Origin: Shinella zoogloeoides | Lineage (GTDB): Bacteria > Pseudomonadota > Alphaproteobacteria > Rhizobiales > Rhizobiaceae | Direction of reading: 5' to 3' | NCBI RefSeq assembly: GCF_003574625.1 | Contig: NZ_QNUJ01000009.1 | Coordinates: 186,001 to 250,000 of the forward strand | DNA: 64,000 nucleotides | Part shown: positions 1 through 10,575 of the stretch, one piece after another | How the letters are laid out: each line of letters begins with the position of its first letter | Position numbering within the stretch: position 1 is the first letter of the stretch | Notes under the pieces: generated by a model | The model's database searches: none | What the model was told of the DNA's origin: nothing | The model's input: the letters and a program-made list of their open reading frames with translations, nothing else | Translations under genes and position numbers: made by a program

Positions 1-1095
1 ATCCTGTCGCTTTCCGCCCTCTGGCTGGCCGTGCCGGGCAGCAGCCTCGCTTTTGCCATGGCGTTGATCGTGCTCGCCACCGTCGCGGCGGAATTCTCCA
101 TCGTCTTCAACGATTCCATGATGCCGCGGCTCGTGCGCCCGGAAGACACCGGCCGCATCTCCAACATCGCCTGGGGCCTCGGCTATCTCGGCGGCATGAT
201 CGTGCTGATCGCCGTCGTGGCGCTGCTCGCCGCCAATCCCGAGACCGGGAAAACCGCCATCGGCATCGCGCCGCTCTTCGGCCTCGACCCGGCGGCAGGC
301 GAGGATGCGCGCATCACCGGCCCGATCTCGGCGCTGTGGTACTTCGTCTTCATCCTGCCGATGTTCTTCATCACGCCGGACCAGAGCCGCGGCCTGCCGA
401 TCGCCGCGGCCGTCCGCACCGGCTTTGCCGATCTTTCCACCGCGCTGCGTGATCTCAGGAAGAAGCCCGGCATCCTGCGCTTCCTTATCGCCCGCATGAT
501 CTACCAGGATGGCGTCAACGGCCTGCTTGCACTCGGCGGCACCTTCGCCGCCGGCATGTTCGCCTGGCAGACCTTCGAGCTCGGCATCTACGGCATCATC
601 CTCAATGTCGTGGCGATCGGCGGCTGCCTCTATGCCAGCCGCCTCGACAGGCGCCTCGGCTCCAAGGCCGTCGTCGTGATGAGCCTCCTCTGCCTCACCG
701 TCGCGACCGTCGGCATCGTCTCCACCGGCCCCGGCTTCACGCTCTTCGGCCTTATCCCGCTGCCGACGGCCGACAGCGGCGGCCTCTTCGGCACCGCGGC
801 GGAAAAGGCCTATATCCTCTACGGCCTGCTCGTCGGCCTGACCTTCGGCCCGGTACAGGCGTCGGCCCGCTCCTATCTCGCTCAAAGCGTCCATCCGGAC
901 GAGGCCGGCCGCTATTTCGGCCTCTATGCCCTCTCCGGCCGCGCGACGTCCTTCCTCGCGCCGCTCTCGGTGGGCATCCTCACCACCGCCACGGGCTCGG
1001 CGCGCCTCGGCATGATGGCGCTCATCGTCTTCCTCGTCGCCGGCTTCCTGCTCCTCCTGCGCACGCCCTATCCGGCCGCAAAGGTCGAGGGCTGA
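1..1095 (+). CDS. MFS transporter, UMF1 family (5' end outside window)
   Basis: This is the C-terminal part of a multi-pass membrane transporter. The reading frame is open from the first base, so the first in-frame GTG (base 31) is probably internal and the gene starts outside the window. The visible part is about 364 residues with roughly eight to ten hydrophobic segments. It contains the FNDSMMPRL, SNIAWGLGYLGG and FGPVQASARSYLAQ stretches that I associate with UMF1 (Atg22-like) permeases, which were named after yeast vacuolar amino-acid effluxers. The bacterial substrate is not known. The gene converges on purH, with a hairpin between them. The fold assignment is fairly sure; the substrate is not. 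Confidence 0.75.
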   Translation: MLSLSALWLAVPGSSLAFAMALIVLATVAAEFSIVFNDSMMPRLVRPEDTGRISNIAWGLGYLGGMIVLIAVVALLAANPETGKTAIGIAPLFGLDPAAGEDARITGPISALWYFVFILPMFFITPDQSRGLPIAAAVRTGFADLSTALRDLRKKPGILRFLIARMIYQDGVNGLLALGGTFAAGMFAWQTFELGIYGIILNVVAIGGCLYASRLDRRLGSKAVVVMSLLCLTVATVGIVSTGPGFTLFGLIPLPTADSGGLFGTAAEKAYILYGLLVGLTFGPVQASARSYLAQSVHPDEAGRYFGLYALSGRATSFLAPLSVGILTTATGSARLGMMALIVFLVAGFLLLLRTPYPAAKVEG

Positions 1096-1102
1096 AACGC
1101 AA

Positions 1103-1124
1103 GACGCCCCGCGAACGGGGCGTC
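1103..1124. terminator. Bidirectional hairpin between the UMF1 transporter and purH
   Basis: GACGCCCC and GGGGCGTC form a perfect 8-bp stem around the loop GCGAAC, between two convergent genes. The minus-strand side runs into a moderately T-rich stretch, so it probably serves purH best. Confidence 0.6.
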
Positions 1125-1154
1125 GATCTGCTTGGACCCGTCGATGAATCCGGC

Positions 1155-2765
1155 TCAGTGCCGGAAATGCCGCATGCCGGTGAAGACCATCGCGACGCCC
1201 GCCTCATCGGCAGCCGCGATGACCTCCGCATCGCGCATCGAGCCGCCCGGCTGGATCACCGCCGTCGCCCCGGCGGCGATGGCCGAGAGCAGGCCGTCGG
1301 CGAAGGGGAGGAACGCCTCGGAGGCGACCGCAGAACCACGCGTCAGCGGCTCGGCAAGGCCCATGGCCTTCGCGGCTTCCTCGGCCTTGAGGCCGGCAAT
1401 GCGGGCGGAATCGACGCGGCTCATCTGGCCGGCGCCGATGCCCGCCGTCTGGCCGTCCTTGGCATAGACCACGGCATTCGACTTCACATGCTTGGCGATC
1501 TTGAAGGCGAACTTCATGTCTTCCAGCTCCTGCGCGGTCGGCGCGCGCCTGGTGACGACCTTCAGCTCCAGATCCTCGACCATGCCGTTATCGCGGCTCT
1601 GGACGAGGAGGCCACCGGAAACGGTCTTGGCGGAAAGGCCCGGCACGCGCGGATCGGGCAGGGCGCCCGTCACCAGGAGGCGCAGGTTCGGCTTGCCGGC
1701 GATGATGGCGCGCGCGGTCTCGTCGGCGTCGGGCGCGATGATGACCTCGGTGAAGAGCTTGACGATCTCCTCCGCCGTCTCGCCATCGAGCGTCGAATTG
1801 AGCGCGATGATGCCGCCGAAGGCCGAGACCGGGTCGCAGGCGAGCGCCCGCGCATAGGCCTCCTTCAGCGTCCTGCCGGTGGCGACGCCGCAGGGATTGG
1901 CATGCTTGATGATCGCGCAGGCCGGGCCGTTCTCCGGCAGGAACTCGGCGACCAGCTCGAAGGCGGCGTCCGTGTCGTTGATATTGTTATAGGAAAGCTG
2001 CTTGCCCTGTAGCAGCGTCGCCGTCGCGACGCCGGGGCGGTTCTCGCCGGTGACGTAGAAGCCCGCCTTCTGGTGCGGGTTCTCGCCGTAGCGCATCTCT
2101 TCCTTCAGCACGCCGCCGAGGACGCGGTGGCGCGGCATGGAGATGTCGAGCGCCTCGGCGAACCAGTTGGAAATCGCCGCATCATAGGCGGCCGTGCGGG
2201 CATAGGCCTTGGCGGCCATCTTCTGGCGGAAGGCATAGGTGGTCGAACCGTCGGCAAGCTCTTCGAGCAGGGCGGAGTAGTCGGCAGGGTCCGTGACGAT
2301 GGTCACATAGGCGTGGTTCTTGGCCGAGGCGCGGATCATCGCCGGGCCACCGATATCGATGTTCTCGACCGTGGTCGGATAGTCGCCGCCCTTGGCGCGC
2401 ACGTCCTCGAACGGATAGAGATTGATGACGGCAAGGTCGATCGCGCCGATGCCATGCGCCTTCATCGCCTCGACATGCTCCGCATCGTCGCGAATGGCGA
2501 GCAGGCCGCCATGCACCGAAGGATGCAGCGTCTTGACGCGGCCGTCCATGATTTCCGGAAAGCCGGTGACCTCCGAGACATCCGTCACCGCAAGGCCGGC
2601 ATCGGACAGCGCCTTGTGCGTGCCACCGGTCGAAAGCAGCCGCACGCCCTTTCCGGCAAGCGCCCGGGCGAGCTCCACGATGCCGGTCTTGTCGGACACG
2701 GACAGCAGAGCCGTGCGGACGGCGACGCGATCAGGGGCGGGGATTTTCTTGGAAATGACGGCCAT
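1155..2765 (-). CDS. purH: Bifunctional AICAR formyltransferase / IMP cyclohydrolase PurH
   Basis: Catalyses the last two steps of de novo IMP synthesis in the cytosol: formylation of AICAR with 10-formyl-THF, then ring closure. The 536-residue product is close to the usual 530-540. The N-terminal MGS-like cyclohydrolase domain (about 15-160) carries the STGGTHK and GRVKTLHP signatures. The C-terminal transformylase domain carries YGENPHQ (226-232) and the catalytic Lys-His pair K287-H288 in IIKHANPCG. The frame stays open about 200 bases further upstream, but I place the start at the ATG encoding MAVISKK because a GGAG motif precedes it and family homology begins there. It lies downstream of the heparinase-like gene, as part of an htpX-rsmB-heparinase-purH run on one strand. 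Confidence 0.95.
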   Translation of the reverse strand: MAVISKKIPAPDRVAVRTALLSVSDKTGIVELARALAGKGVRLLSTGGTHKALSDAGLAVTDVSEVTGFPEIMDGRVKTLHPSVHGGLLAIRDDAEHVEAMKAHGIGAIDLAVINLYPFEDVRAKGGDYPTTVENIDIGGPAMIRASAKNHAYVTIVTDPADYSALLEELADGSTTYAFRQKMAAKAYARTAAYDAAISNWFAEALDISMPRHRVLGGVLKEEMRYGENPHQKAGFYVTGENRPGVATATLLQGKQLSYNNINDTDAAFELVAEFLPENGPACAIIKHANPCGVATGRTLKEAYARALACDPVSAFGGIIALNSTLDGETAEEIVKLFTEVIIAPDADETARAIIAGKPNLRLLVTGALPDPRVPGLSAKTVSGGLLVQSRDNGMVEDLELKVVTRRAPTAQELEDMKFAFKIAKHVKSNAVVYAKDGQTAGIGAGQMSRVDSARIAGLKAEEAAKAMGLAEPLTRGSAVASEAFLPFADGLLSAIAAGATAVIQPGGSMRDAEVIAAADEAGVAMVFTGMRHFRH

Positions 2766-2892
2766 GGGACGCTCCGTTCTGACGGCCCGGGAGGAGGGCC
2801 GGATGGTCATGCGCCCCGTTAACACAGGCGCCGTCCCGAGAAAACCGCGAAAGGGCGGAAAACCGCCGATGCCGCAGCTTTCGAGGCCGGCG

Positions 2893-4575
2893 CTATCGCC
2901 GGCGGACGAGCGACCACTGAACCTCGGGCACCTCGGCAAGCGGCATGGTGAGGGTGAGCTGGCGGGACGCACGCACGCCGGAAGGATCGGCGAAGAAGAC
3001 GTCGTCCTCTTCCTCCACCGCGACGTCGAGGCAGGTCAGCGCCCAGGCCTCGCCGTCCGGCGCCACGAGCCGCGTCTCGTTTTCCGAGGCATTGTAGAGC
3101 TGGATGGACGGATGGATATGGAAGCGCACGACCGCCACGCCTCGCTCGACCGGCACGCCCGGATGGCCCGCCCTGAAGAAGCGCTCTCGCCCGCGGATCT
3201 CGTTGCCGGAGGCGGCGACGAAGATGTCGCGCTCGTAGAGAAGGCCGAAACGCTTGAGATAGCCGTCATGGCTCGCCGTGATGCCGTCGGCGCCCGACTC
3301 CCGCTCGCTGCGCGACACCTCGACCTTGCCCACGCCGCCGATGATGATCGGCCCCAGGAAGCGGGAGGAGGAGATGCGCGAGGAGGAGGTGTCGTTCAGC
3401 GTTGCCACGGAATGGGCGGCCGTCATCCGCGCCATCTGCCGCATGGCATCGCCGGCAAAGCGCGGCCGCCCGGAATTGACGATGAAGCGGTTCCGGCCGG
3501 ACGACATCTCGATGGAAAGCGTGCCGGCCGCCGCCGTCGCGGAAAGATCGACGGATTTCGGAACGCCGGTATCCATCAGCACCACCGTCTCCTTCACCGC
3601 CAGCCGATCGTAATTGATCGAGGGGAGGGCCTTGAAGGGCGCGCCGCCGGTCTCGTCGTAGCGCAGCACCGACATCAGCTCGTTCGCCAGCGTATAGGTC
3701 GCCCCGTTGAAGAGGGCGAGTTCGCCGCCCTGGTGGCGGAAGAAGCGCAGGGCCGGAAAGATGCGGTCGATGCAGGGAATGAGCTGCGAGGGCATGTCGT
3801 GACCGAGATTGACATAGGTCTGGCGCAGCGGCAGCAGGTCGAGCAGCAGGTCGAGCGCCGCCCGCGGATTGCGCGAGCAATGCCCGCCGTCCGGCAAGAT
3901 CTGCCGGTCCAGTTCCTCGTCGAGGTTGCGGGCGGCCTTACGCATCTTGGACGCGGAGGTCGGCATGGCGATGGAGGCCATGGCAAGGGCGATCCGCACG
4001 CGCAGCCGCGGCTCGCCATCCCGCGTCGTATCGGCGACATGGCGCAGGTAGCGCACCTGGAAGGCGAGGCTTTTCAGGAAGCGGCGGTAGAAGGGATAAT
4101 CGGCATCCTTCAGCACCACCGGGGAATGGGAAAGCCAGGCGATGATGCGCTGCGCCGTCACATCGGGCCGCCAGGCGAGCCCGCCGATGACCCGTCCATG
4201 GCTCTGAAGCCAGTCGCCGACGATGAAGCGCGTCGTCAGCGCCGCCTTTTCGGGATCGACCAGCCGCATGTGCCGGAGCCAGCCGAAGGAATGCAGCCGG
4301 TTGGCGAATTCCTCGGATGGAAGCTCCAGCGCGAAGGGCGATTCGCCGTCGCATTCGAGAACGCGGCCCGCGAGCGGGAAGCGCCCGGCGGTAATTTCTT
4401 CGCCGGCAAAGGAATCGGCCGGGTGGAGGTCCGTCGGCGCGACGATCAGCCGGTCCGGCGCGCTGCCGGAAAACCGCATGGCGCTGATCCGGCCAAGCGC
4501 GAGCCTCCGCGAGAAGCGGCGCCAACCCTCACGCATATACAGATAGGAAAGCCGCTGCCGGTCGGAAAGCTGCAT
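2893..4575 (-). CDS. Heparinase II/III family protein
   Basis: Encodes about 560 residues resembling heparinase II/III-like proteins: an alpha-helical toroid-like N-terminal half and a beta-rich C-terminal half, with the [15 protein letters not shown] and [11 protein letters not shown] stretches typical of this group. No signal peptide is visible; the N-terminus is [12 protein letters not shown] polysaccharide lyase role is implied by family only, and the substrate cannot be named. The start is uncertain. A GTG seven codons upstream is in frame, but the AGGAGG lies just after that GTG and 12 nt before the chosen ATG, which favours the ATG. It sits between rsmB and purH, an arrangement I recall as common in Rhizobiales. 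Confidence 0.8.
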   Translation of the reverse strand: MQLSDRQRLSYLYMREGWRRFSRRLALGRISAMRFSGSAPDRLIVAPTDLHPADSFAGEEITAGRFPLAGRVLECDGESPFALELPSEEFANRLHSFGWLRHMRLVDPEKAALTTRFIVGDWLQSHGRVIGGLAWRPDVTAQRIIAWLSHSPVVLKDADYPFYRRFLKSLAFQVRYLRHVADTTRDGEPRLRVRIALAMASIAMPTSASKMRKAARNLDEELDRQILPDGGHCSRNPRAALDLLLDLLPLRQTYVNLGHDMPSQLIPCIDRIFPALRFFRHQGGELALFNGATYTLANELMSVLRYDETGGAPFKALPSINYDRLAVKETVVLMDTGVPKSVDLSATAAAGTLSIEMSSGRNRFIVNSGRPRFAGDAMRQMARMTAAHSVATLNDTSSSRISSSRFLGPIIIGGVGKVEVSRSERESGADGITASHDGYLKRFGLLYERDIFVAASGNEIRGRERFFRAGHPGVPVERGVAVVRFHIHPSIQLYNASENETRLVAPDGEAWALTCLDVAVEEEDDVFFADPSGVRASRQLTLTMPLAEVPEVQWSLVRRR

Positions 4576-4670
4576 GGTTAACGAATGCCTCCTCACCTAT
4601 AGGTAGGCCGAGGAGGAGAGCGGCGTCAATTCATCGACCGCTGATGGACTGTTGATGACGATGACGGGCC

Positions 4671-6077
4671 TCAATTGTTCCTGCGCAGGAGGACGGCGTA
4701 AAAGCCATCCACCCCGCCGGCATGGCTATCGGTCGCCGGCAGCATGGCCGGCGTGGTGCGGAACTCGCCGCGCGGTGAAACCGCGGATTCAAGGCCCGGC
4801 CAGTCGGCGGGCTCGACGGGTTCGATCCGCCAGTCGGGATTGTCGGCCAGCACGCGCGCCACCATGTCCTCGCCCTCACCCGGATCGAGCGAGCAATTGG
4901 AAAAGACCAGTTCGCCGCCGGGCCTGACCAGCGTCAGCGCGTGGCGCAGCAGACGCTCCTGCAGGCGGGCGAGCTTGTCGATATCCTCCGGTCCCTTGGT
5001 CCAGAGCACATCCGGATGGCGGCGGATCGTGCCGGTGGAGGAGCAGGGCGCATCGAGCAGGACGGCATCGAAAAGCTCGTCGGGCCGGTAGTCCGCCATG
5101 TTGGCCTCGACGGCCTCGACCGACAGGTCGAGCCGTTCGAGATTGCCGATGAGCCGCTTCAGGCGGTTGCCCGACTGGTCGAGCGCCGTCACCTTGGCCC
5201 CGGCAAGCGCAAGCTGCGCCGTCTTGCCGCCCGGGGCGGCGCACAGATCGGCGACGCGCTTGCCGGCAAGATCGCGGAAAAGTTTCGCAGGCAGGCTCGC
5301 CGCCGCATCCTGCACCCACCATTGCCCCGCCTCGAAGCCTTCAAGGGCCGGGATTGCGCCGGACGCGGCAGGAAGGCGCACGGAGCCGGTCGGCAGCACG
5401 CGGCCGCCGAGCTTCGCCGCCCAGCCTTCCGGATCGGATTTCACCGTCAGGTCTATGGCAGAAGGCTCCAGCAGCGCTTCGCCGATGCGCGCGGCGTGCT
5501 CCTTGCCGTAGACGGCGATAAGCCGCTCGTGGAACCAGGCGGGAATGACGGAAACCGCGCGGGTGGCCGTCAGATGCGAGGCCTTTTCGCGGGAAAGCCG
5601 GCGCAGCACCGCATTGGTGAGGCTGGCGAAGCGGCGGTTGCGCGGATCGAGCTGCGCCTGCTCGACGGCAAGGTCGACCGCGGAATGATCCGGCACGTCG
5701 AGATAGAGGATCTGCGCGGCGGCGACCGTCAGAACATGGTGCAGCGCCCGCGCGCCTTCCGGCAGGGGCGTGCCGACCAGCGTGTCGAGGATCGCCTCGA
5801 TGCGGGGAAGGTGGCGCAGCGCCGTGTTGAGGATGGCGCGCACCAGCGCCCGGTCGGCATCGCCGAGCTGGCGATAGGCGATATTGCCGTTCTCCAGATC
5901 GAGCATGCCGTCGAGCGGCGTGCGGCGATCGATGACGGCGGCAAGGATCTTGGCCGCGGCCTGCCGGGCGCGCAGGCCGGGCTTTTCCGGGGCGGCCGCG
6001 GCAGCATCGGCGGGCGTCCGCCCCTTGCCGCCATGTCGTTTCGGATGAGCTTTGTTTTTTCGTCTATCGTCGTTCAA
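4671..6077 (-). CDS. rsmB: 16S rRNA m5C methyltransferase, RsmB/NOP2 family
   Basis: A SAM-dependent RNA cytosine-C5 methyltransferase, expected to modify C967 of 16S rRNA. The 468-residue protein has a basic, Ala-rich N-terminus, then an all-helical NusB-like domain (about 35-170), then the Rossmann methyltransferase domain. The SAM loop [11 protein letters not shown] is at 276-286. The two conserved cysteines are C345 in DAPCSSTG and C395 in SNCS, the latter in the catalytic motif VI position. The start is a TTG that overlaps the htpX stop as TTGA, suggesting translational coupling; the next in-frame ATG is residue 58, too far into the fold. The assignment to RsmB rather than another NOP2 paralogue rests on the NusB-like domain. 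Confidence 0.9.
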   Translation of the reverse strand: MNDDRRKNKAHPKRHGGKGRTPADAAAAAPEKPGLRARQAAAKILAAVIDRRTPLDGMLDLENGNIAYRQLGDADRALVRAILNTALRHLPRIEAILDTLVGTPLPEGARALHHVLTVAAAQILYLDVPDHSAVDLAVEQAQLDPRNRRFASLTNAVLRRLSREKASHLTATRAVSVIPAWFHERLIAVYGKEHAARIGEALLEPSAIDLTVKSDPEGWAAKLGGRVLPTGSVRLPAASGAIPALEGFEAGQWWVQDAAASLPAKLFRDLAGKRVADLCAAPGGKTAQLALAGAKVTALDQSGNRLKRLIGNLERLDLSVEAVEANMADYRPDELFDAVLLDAPCSSTGTIRRHPDVLWTKGPEDIDKLARLQERLLRHALTLVRPGGELVFSNCSLDPGEGEDMVARVLADNPDWRIEPVEPADWPGLESAVSPRGEFRTTPAMLPATDSHAGGVDGFYAVLLRRNN

Positions 6078-7039
6078 GACCAGGGACCTTTGGGCGGTTC
6101 GGAACCACCGCGTCCCCAGCCAGTCGTCGGTACGGAGCGCGATTTGCGTACGGGATTATCAGCCCGGACCGGTTCCGTCGAGCGCGCCTGCATGCCGCGA
6201 GCCATTTCCTGAAGCGCCGCGATGCGGTTCTCGGTGTCGGGATGGGTCGAAAACAGGCTGTCCATGCGCTCGCCCGAGAGCGGATTGATGATGAACATAT
6301 GCGCGGTCGCCGGATTGTGCTCGGCCGCTTCGTTGGGAATGCGGCCGGCGGCAATCGCGATCTTCTTCAGCGCCGAGGCCAGCCAGAGCGGGTTGCCGCA
6401 GATCTCCGCGCCGCGCCTGTCGGCGGAATATTCGCGCGTGCGGCTGATCGCCATCTGCACCAGCATGGCGGCGAAGGGCGCGACGATCATGGCGATCAGC
6501 ACGCCGATGAAGCCGAGCGGATTGTTGTTCTCGCGATTGTGCCCGCCGCCGAAGAACATGGCGAAGTTGGCCAGCATGGAGATCGCGCCGGCAATCGTCG
6601 CCGTCAGCGTCATGGTCAGCGTGTCGCGGTTCTGCACATGGGCGAGTTCATGCGCCATCACGCCCGCCACCTCCTCGTAGCTCAGTGCATGGAGCAGGCC
6701 GGTCGAGGCGGCGACGGCGGCGTTCTGCGGGTTGCGCCCGGTGGCAAAGGCGTTCGGCTGGTCGCTGTTGATGACGAAGACGCGCGGCATGGGAAGGCCG
6801 GCGCGTTTGGCAAGATCCCGCACGATACCGTAATATTCCGGCGCCGAACGCTCGTCGACCTCCTTGGCGCCATACATGGACAGCACCATCCGGTCGGAAT
6901 TCCAGTAGGAGAAGAAGTTCATGGCGATCGCGACGACGAGCGCGATCATCATGCCGCTCTTGCCGCCGATCAACAGGCCCACGCCCATGAAAAGCGCCGT
7001 CATCACGGCGAGCAGCATGGCTGTGCGAACGAGGTTCAT
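6074..7039 (-). CDS. htpX: Membrane zinc metalloprotease HtpX
   Basis: An inner-membrane M48 peptidase that helps degrade misfolded membrane proteins. The 321-residue product has two N-terminal transmembrane helices (about 5-25 and 28-46), the zinc-binding HELAH motif at 130-134, a second hydrophobic pair near 150-200, and the conserved [14 protein letters not shown] segment carrying the third zinc ligand. The C-terminal tail of about 30 residues is low-complexity (Arg, Pro, Gly rich). An AAGGGAG stands upstream of the ATG. The gene leads the htpX-rsmB pair and is divergent from the DUF1674 gene, with a parS site between them. Confidence 0.95.
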   Translation of the reverse strand: MNLVRTAMLLAVMTALFMGVGLLIGGKSGMMIALVVAIAMNFFSYWNSDRMVLSMYGAKEVDERSAPEYYGIVRDLAKRAGLPMPRVFVINSDQPNAFATGRNPQNAAVAASTGLLHALSYEEVAGVMAHELAHVQNRDTLTMTLTATIAGAISMLANFAMFFGGGHNRENNNPLGFIGVLIAMIVAPFAAMLVQMAISRTREYSADRRGAEICGNPLWLASALKKIAIAAGRIPNEAAEHNPATAHMFIINPLSGERMDSLFSTHPDTENRIAALQEMARGMQARSTEPVRADNPVRKSRSVPTTGWGRGGSEPPKGPWS

Positions 7040-7097
7040 GCGTTTCCGGCTCCCTTCGGGCTAGCGCCCGCGTTCGAGGCCCTTCCTGTCAAGGGCA

Positions 7098-7113
7098 TGT
7101 TTCACGTGAATCA
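7098..7113. other. parS: parS site (15/16, GANTC variant)
   Basis: TGTTTCACGTGAATCA differs from the canonical 16-mer TGTTTCACGTGAAACA by one base. It lies in the htpX/DUF1674 intergenic region, the leftmost of six such sites. The mismatch creates a GAATC (GANTC) motif. Confidence 0.85.
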
Positions 7114-7117
7114 GCGC

Positions 7118-7146
7118 TTTCCACAGCGCAGGCACGCTCCTATATG
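7118..7146 (+). promoter_or_regulatory. Possible promoter for the DUF1674 gene
   Basis: TTTCCA and TATATG hexamers are separated by 17 bp and lie about 50 bases upstream of the gene. The -10 overlaps CTATAT, a form common in rhizobial promoters. The -35 matches the consensus at only four positions. Confidence 0.3.
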
Positions 7147-7196
7147 ATGGTAAGCCAAAGGGAATTCTTCAATATCCGGGAAGGATGCCGCGTTTC

Positions 7197-7394
7197 ATGC
7201 AGAACGACAACGACAATCACACCGACGGCCGGAAGGTACTTCCTCCCGCGGCCCTCCGCGCCCTGAAGGAAGCCGAGGAACGGCGCAAGGCAACCCTGCC
7301 GGTCGAACGCGCGCCAGAGATCGGTGGACGCGGCGGCGAGGACCCCGCGCGCTTCGGCGACTGGGAGATCAAGGGCCGGGCAATTGATTTTTGA
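7197..7394 (+). CDS. DUF1674 (SDHAF4-like) small protein
   Basis: A 65-residue hydrophilic protein ending in the hallmark GGEDPARFGDWEIKGRAIDF of DUF1674. This family includes eukaryotic SDHAF4/Sdh8, which protects flavinated SdhA during succinate dehydrogenase assembly, so a role in SDH maturation is inferred by homology. Two in-frame ATGs exist 12 bases apart. GGGAAGG abuts the first with no spacing and lies about 12 nt before the second, so the second is chosen. It stands alone, divergent from htpX, far from any sdh gene in the window. Confidence 0.8.
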   Translation: MQNDNDNHTDGRKVLPPAALRALKEAEERRKATLPVERAPEIGGRGGEDPARFGDWEIKGRAIDF

Positions 7395-7445
7395 GCGCGG
7401 GAATCCGGCTCACGAACGAATGATTTTACTCCTGATCGACCCCTT

Positions 7446-7536
7446 CTCCCGTCGTGGTCGGGCTTGACCCGGCCATCTGTCGGGGCAGCGAGAATATGGA
7501 TTCTCACGTCGAGCCCGAGGATGACGGAGGAGGGGG
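7446..7536. repeat. Dispersed palindromic intergenic repeat, copy A
   Basis: A segment built from GTCGTGGTCGGGCTTGACCC on one side and GAGCCCGAGGATGACGG on the other, which pair imperfectly, with an inner inverted repeat GAGAAT/ATTCTC. Related copies occur near 37.1 kb and 51.15 kb. It fits the class of short palindromic intergenic repeats of rhizobial genomes. No coding potential is seen. Confidence 0.65.
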
Positions 7537-7570
7537 CGGAATCGGCTTCCTGCAACAACCCTCAAACGAA

Positions 7571-7593
7571 AACGGCGGCCATCGGCCGCCGTT
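7571..7593. terminator. Terminator of acs
   Basis: AACGGCGGCC and GGCCGCCGTT form a perfect 10-bp stem with an ATC loop just past the acs stop. On the minus strand it is followed by T-rich sequence. Confidence 0.75.
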
Positions 7594-7615
7594 TCGCTTG
7601 GTCTTACGGCCCGGA

Positions 7616-9571
<1,956 letters not shown>

Positions 9572-9695
9572 GGATTCCTCCCTAGACTGCGATGCGCGGG
9601 AAACCAGTCTCCTCCGGCCCCCGCCACTCCTTGAGCATACATAACAGGTCAACGCCTTCGGGCAATTAGACAAAAGGTCATTTGCGCTTGAAGAA

Positions 9696-9723
9696 TTGCA
9701 TTTCTGCGACAGTGGCGTTATAG
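9696..9723 (+). promoter_or_regulatory. Possible promoter for the TrcR-type gene
   Basis: TTGCAT and TTATAG are separated by 16 bp, about 80 bases upstream of the start, in the acs/trcR divergent region. Confidence 0.35.
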
Positions 9724-9801
9724 AGGGCCGAATTCCCGGAAAATAGTGGTTACACCCCACGGCCCGCGACACCGGCGCGGACGGACAGAAGGACTATATC
9801 C

Positions 9802-10503
9802 ATGGCTCAACAGCTGCTCATGCCGAAGGCGACCGCGGTCTGGCTGGTCGACAACACAGCGCTGTCGTTCGACCAGATCGCCACATTCTGCAAACTGCAT
9901 CCACTCGAAGTGAAGGCCATCGCCGACGGCGAATCGGCCCAGGGCATCAAGGGTCTCGACCCGATCTCGACCGGCCAGCTCTCCCGCGAGGAGATCGCCC
10001 GCGCGGAAGCCAATCCGAACCACAAGCTGAAGCTTTCCGAACCAAAGGTCCGCGTGCCGGAATCCAAGCGCAAGGGCCCGCGCTACACGCCGGTCTCCAA
10101 GCGCCAGGACCGCCCGAACGCCATTCTCTGGCTCGTGCGCAACCATCCCGAACTGAAGGATGCGCAGATCTCGCGTCTCGTCGGCACCACCAAGTCGACG
10201 ATCGAGCAGATCCGCGAACGCACCCACTGGAACTCCGCGAACCTGGCACCGATGGACCCGGTGACGCTCGGCCTCTGCTCGCAGATCGACCTCGACCTCG
10301 AAGTCGAGCGCGCCTCCAAGGGCCGCCCGCTGCCGACCGCCGCCGAACTCGGCGCGACGCTGGAATCGGCGCAGGAAACCGAAAAGCTGCCCTACAGCAC
10401 CGACCGCGAAGAGGAGAAGGAAATCGACGCCGATGCCGTCTTCGCCAAGCTCAAGTCGCTGAAGTCGTCCACGCCGGACGAGGACGAAGACGACAACTTC
10501 TGA
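9802..10503 (+). CDS. trcR: DUF1013 family cell-cycle regulator (TrcR-type)
   Basis: A 233-residue protein of the DUF1013 family, restricted to alphaproteobacteria, which databases now label as cell-cycle transcriptional regulator TrcR. It begins MAQQLLMPKATAVWLVDNT. There are two HTH-like stretches, one near 20-45 (LSFDQIATFCKLHPLEVKAI) and one near 120-145 (KDAQISRLVGTTKSTIEQIR). The tail is very acidic and ends DEDEDDNF. DNA binding is suggested by the HTH-like segments and basic middle region; the targets are unknown. It is a single-gene unit with its own terminator, convergent with prpE. Confidence 0.8.
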   Translation: MAQQLLMPKATAVWLVDNTALSFDQIATFCKLHPLEVKAIADGESAQGIKGLDPISTGQLSREEIARAEANPNHKLKLSEPKVRVPESKRKGPRYTPVSKRQDRPNAILWLVRNHPELKDAQISRLVGTTKSTIEQIRERTHWNSANLAPMDPVTLGLCSQIDLDLEVERASKGRPLPTAAELGATLESAQETEKLPYSTDREEEKEIDADAVFAKLKSLKSSTPDEDEDDNF

Positions 10504-10528
10504 GCAAGACCCGCCTTGGGATTATCGG

Positions 10529-10560
10529 AACCCGGCTGCTTAGCAGCCGGGTTTTTTGTT
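10529..10560 (+). terminator. Rho-independent terminator of the TrcR-type gene
   Basis: AACCCGGCTGC and GCAGCCGGGTT form a perfect 11-bp stem with a TTA loop, followed by a TTTTTGTT tract. This is the cleanest intrinsic terminator in the window. Confidence 0.9.
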
Positions 10561-10575
10561 GCCTCGATAGAACGA

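Noticed and set aside
2422-4581. A 719-codon open frame on plus, opposite purH and the heparinase-like gene
   Set aside because: It is antisense to two well-supported genes, has no recognisable domain, and its Arg/His/Gly-rich composition is typical of antisense frames in high-GC DNA.
4941-6212. A 423-codon open frame on plus, opposite rsmB
   Set aside because: Antisense to rsmB, no family resemblance, and it runs into the htpX coding region.
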